From positions 1 through 22,815 of the IMG/VR virus record IMGVR_UViG_3300032080_000022: 22,815 nt of DNA; one strand, written 5' to 3'. Under the pieces are notes generated by a model. It saw only the letters and a program-made list of their open reading frames with translations. It did not search any database and was not told the DNA's origin. Position numbers and translations under genes: made by a program. The DNA comes from a virus. Below are positions 22,764-22,815 of the stretch, in pieces (position 1 is the first letter of the stretch; every line of letters begins with the position of its first letter).

Positions 22764-22815
22764 GTTTTCTACCCCTGGAGGCCAAAAAATAAGGTTGAGG
22801 GCGCATACGCTCGGC
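22764..22815. other. Edge sequence upstream of the small terminase
   Basis: 52 bases that hold the AGGGG ribosome-binding site of the small terminase and an AT-rich patch. I see no promoter or cos-like element that I could support. Confidence 0.5.

Noticed and set aside
22764-22815. Promoter or cos site at the right edge
   Set aside because: Only 52 bases are available, with no clear -35/-10 pair or overhang-like symmetry.

Overview
The window holds the packaging, head and tail modules of a tailed siphophage or prophage of the HK97/lambda-like structural type. Every gene I can support lies on the minus strand, so the text order is reversed: transcription runs from about 22.8 kb down to position 1. 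The sequence is GC-rich (clearly above 60% over most of it by eye). The style of the proteins (HK97 portal, protease and capsid, a gp6-like connector, a Phage_tube_2-like tail tube, a TMP_3-type tape measure, and Ala- and Gly-rich tail proteins) is what one sees in phages of Alphaproteobacteria. That host assignment is an inference. No integrase, repressor, lysis or replication gene falls in the window, so it does not say whether this is a prophage or a free phage.

Layout in order of transcription. (1) Packaging and modification, 22763 to 18220: small terminase; a beta-class DNA methyltransferase whose target-recognition region contains a complete HNH endonuclease gene in another reading frame; a PAPS-reductase-like ATP pyrophosphatase; a 77-residue orphan; large terminase. 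(2) Head, 18210 to 14286: portal, prohead protease and major capsid protein, a strong hairpin terminator with a TTCG loop, then two small proteins. (3) A 577-residue protein with about 14 degenerate 22-23-residue repeats, 14253 to 12520. (4) Neck, 12520 to 10505: head-tail connector, probable head closure protein, an unknown neck protein and the tail terminator. (5) Tail, 10486 to 4063: major tail tube protein, an intergenic hairpin, tail assembly chaperones G and G-T joined by a probable -1 ribosomal frameshift, and a 1558-residue tape measure. (6) Tail tip and fibres, 4066 to 1: a 521-residue hub-like protein, a beta-rich 287-residue protein, an Ala-rich fibre-like protein, a 126-residue protein, and a glycine-rich protein that runs off the left edge.

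The genes are packed tightly. Many junctions are stop-start overlaps (ATGA, TGATG, TAATG, TTGA), which fits one or a few long transcripts with coupled translation. The terminases move DNA through the portal into a shell built from the capsid protein and matured by the protease. The neck proteins close the head and join it to a tail whose length is set by the tape measure and whose assembly uses the G/GT chaperones. The least ordinary features are the HNH gene nested inside the methyltransferase frame, the frameshift signal with its bulged hairpin, and the large repeat protein placed between the capsid and connector genes. There is no gene-free stretch longer than 300 bases.
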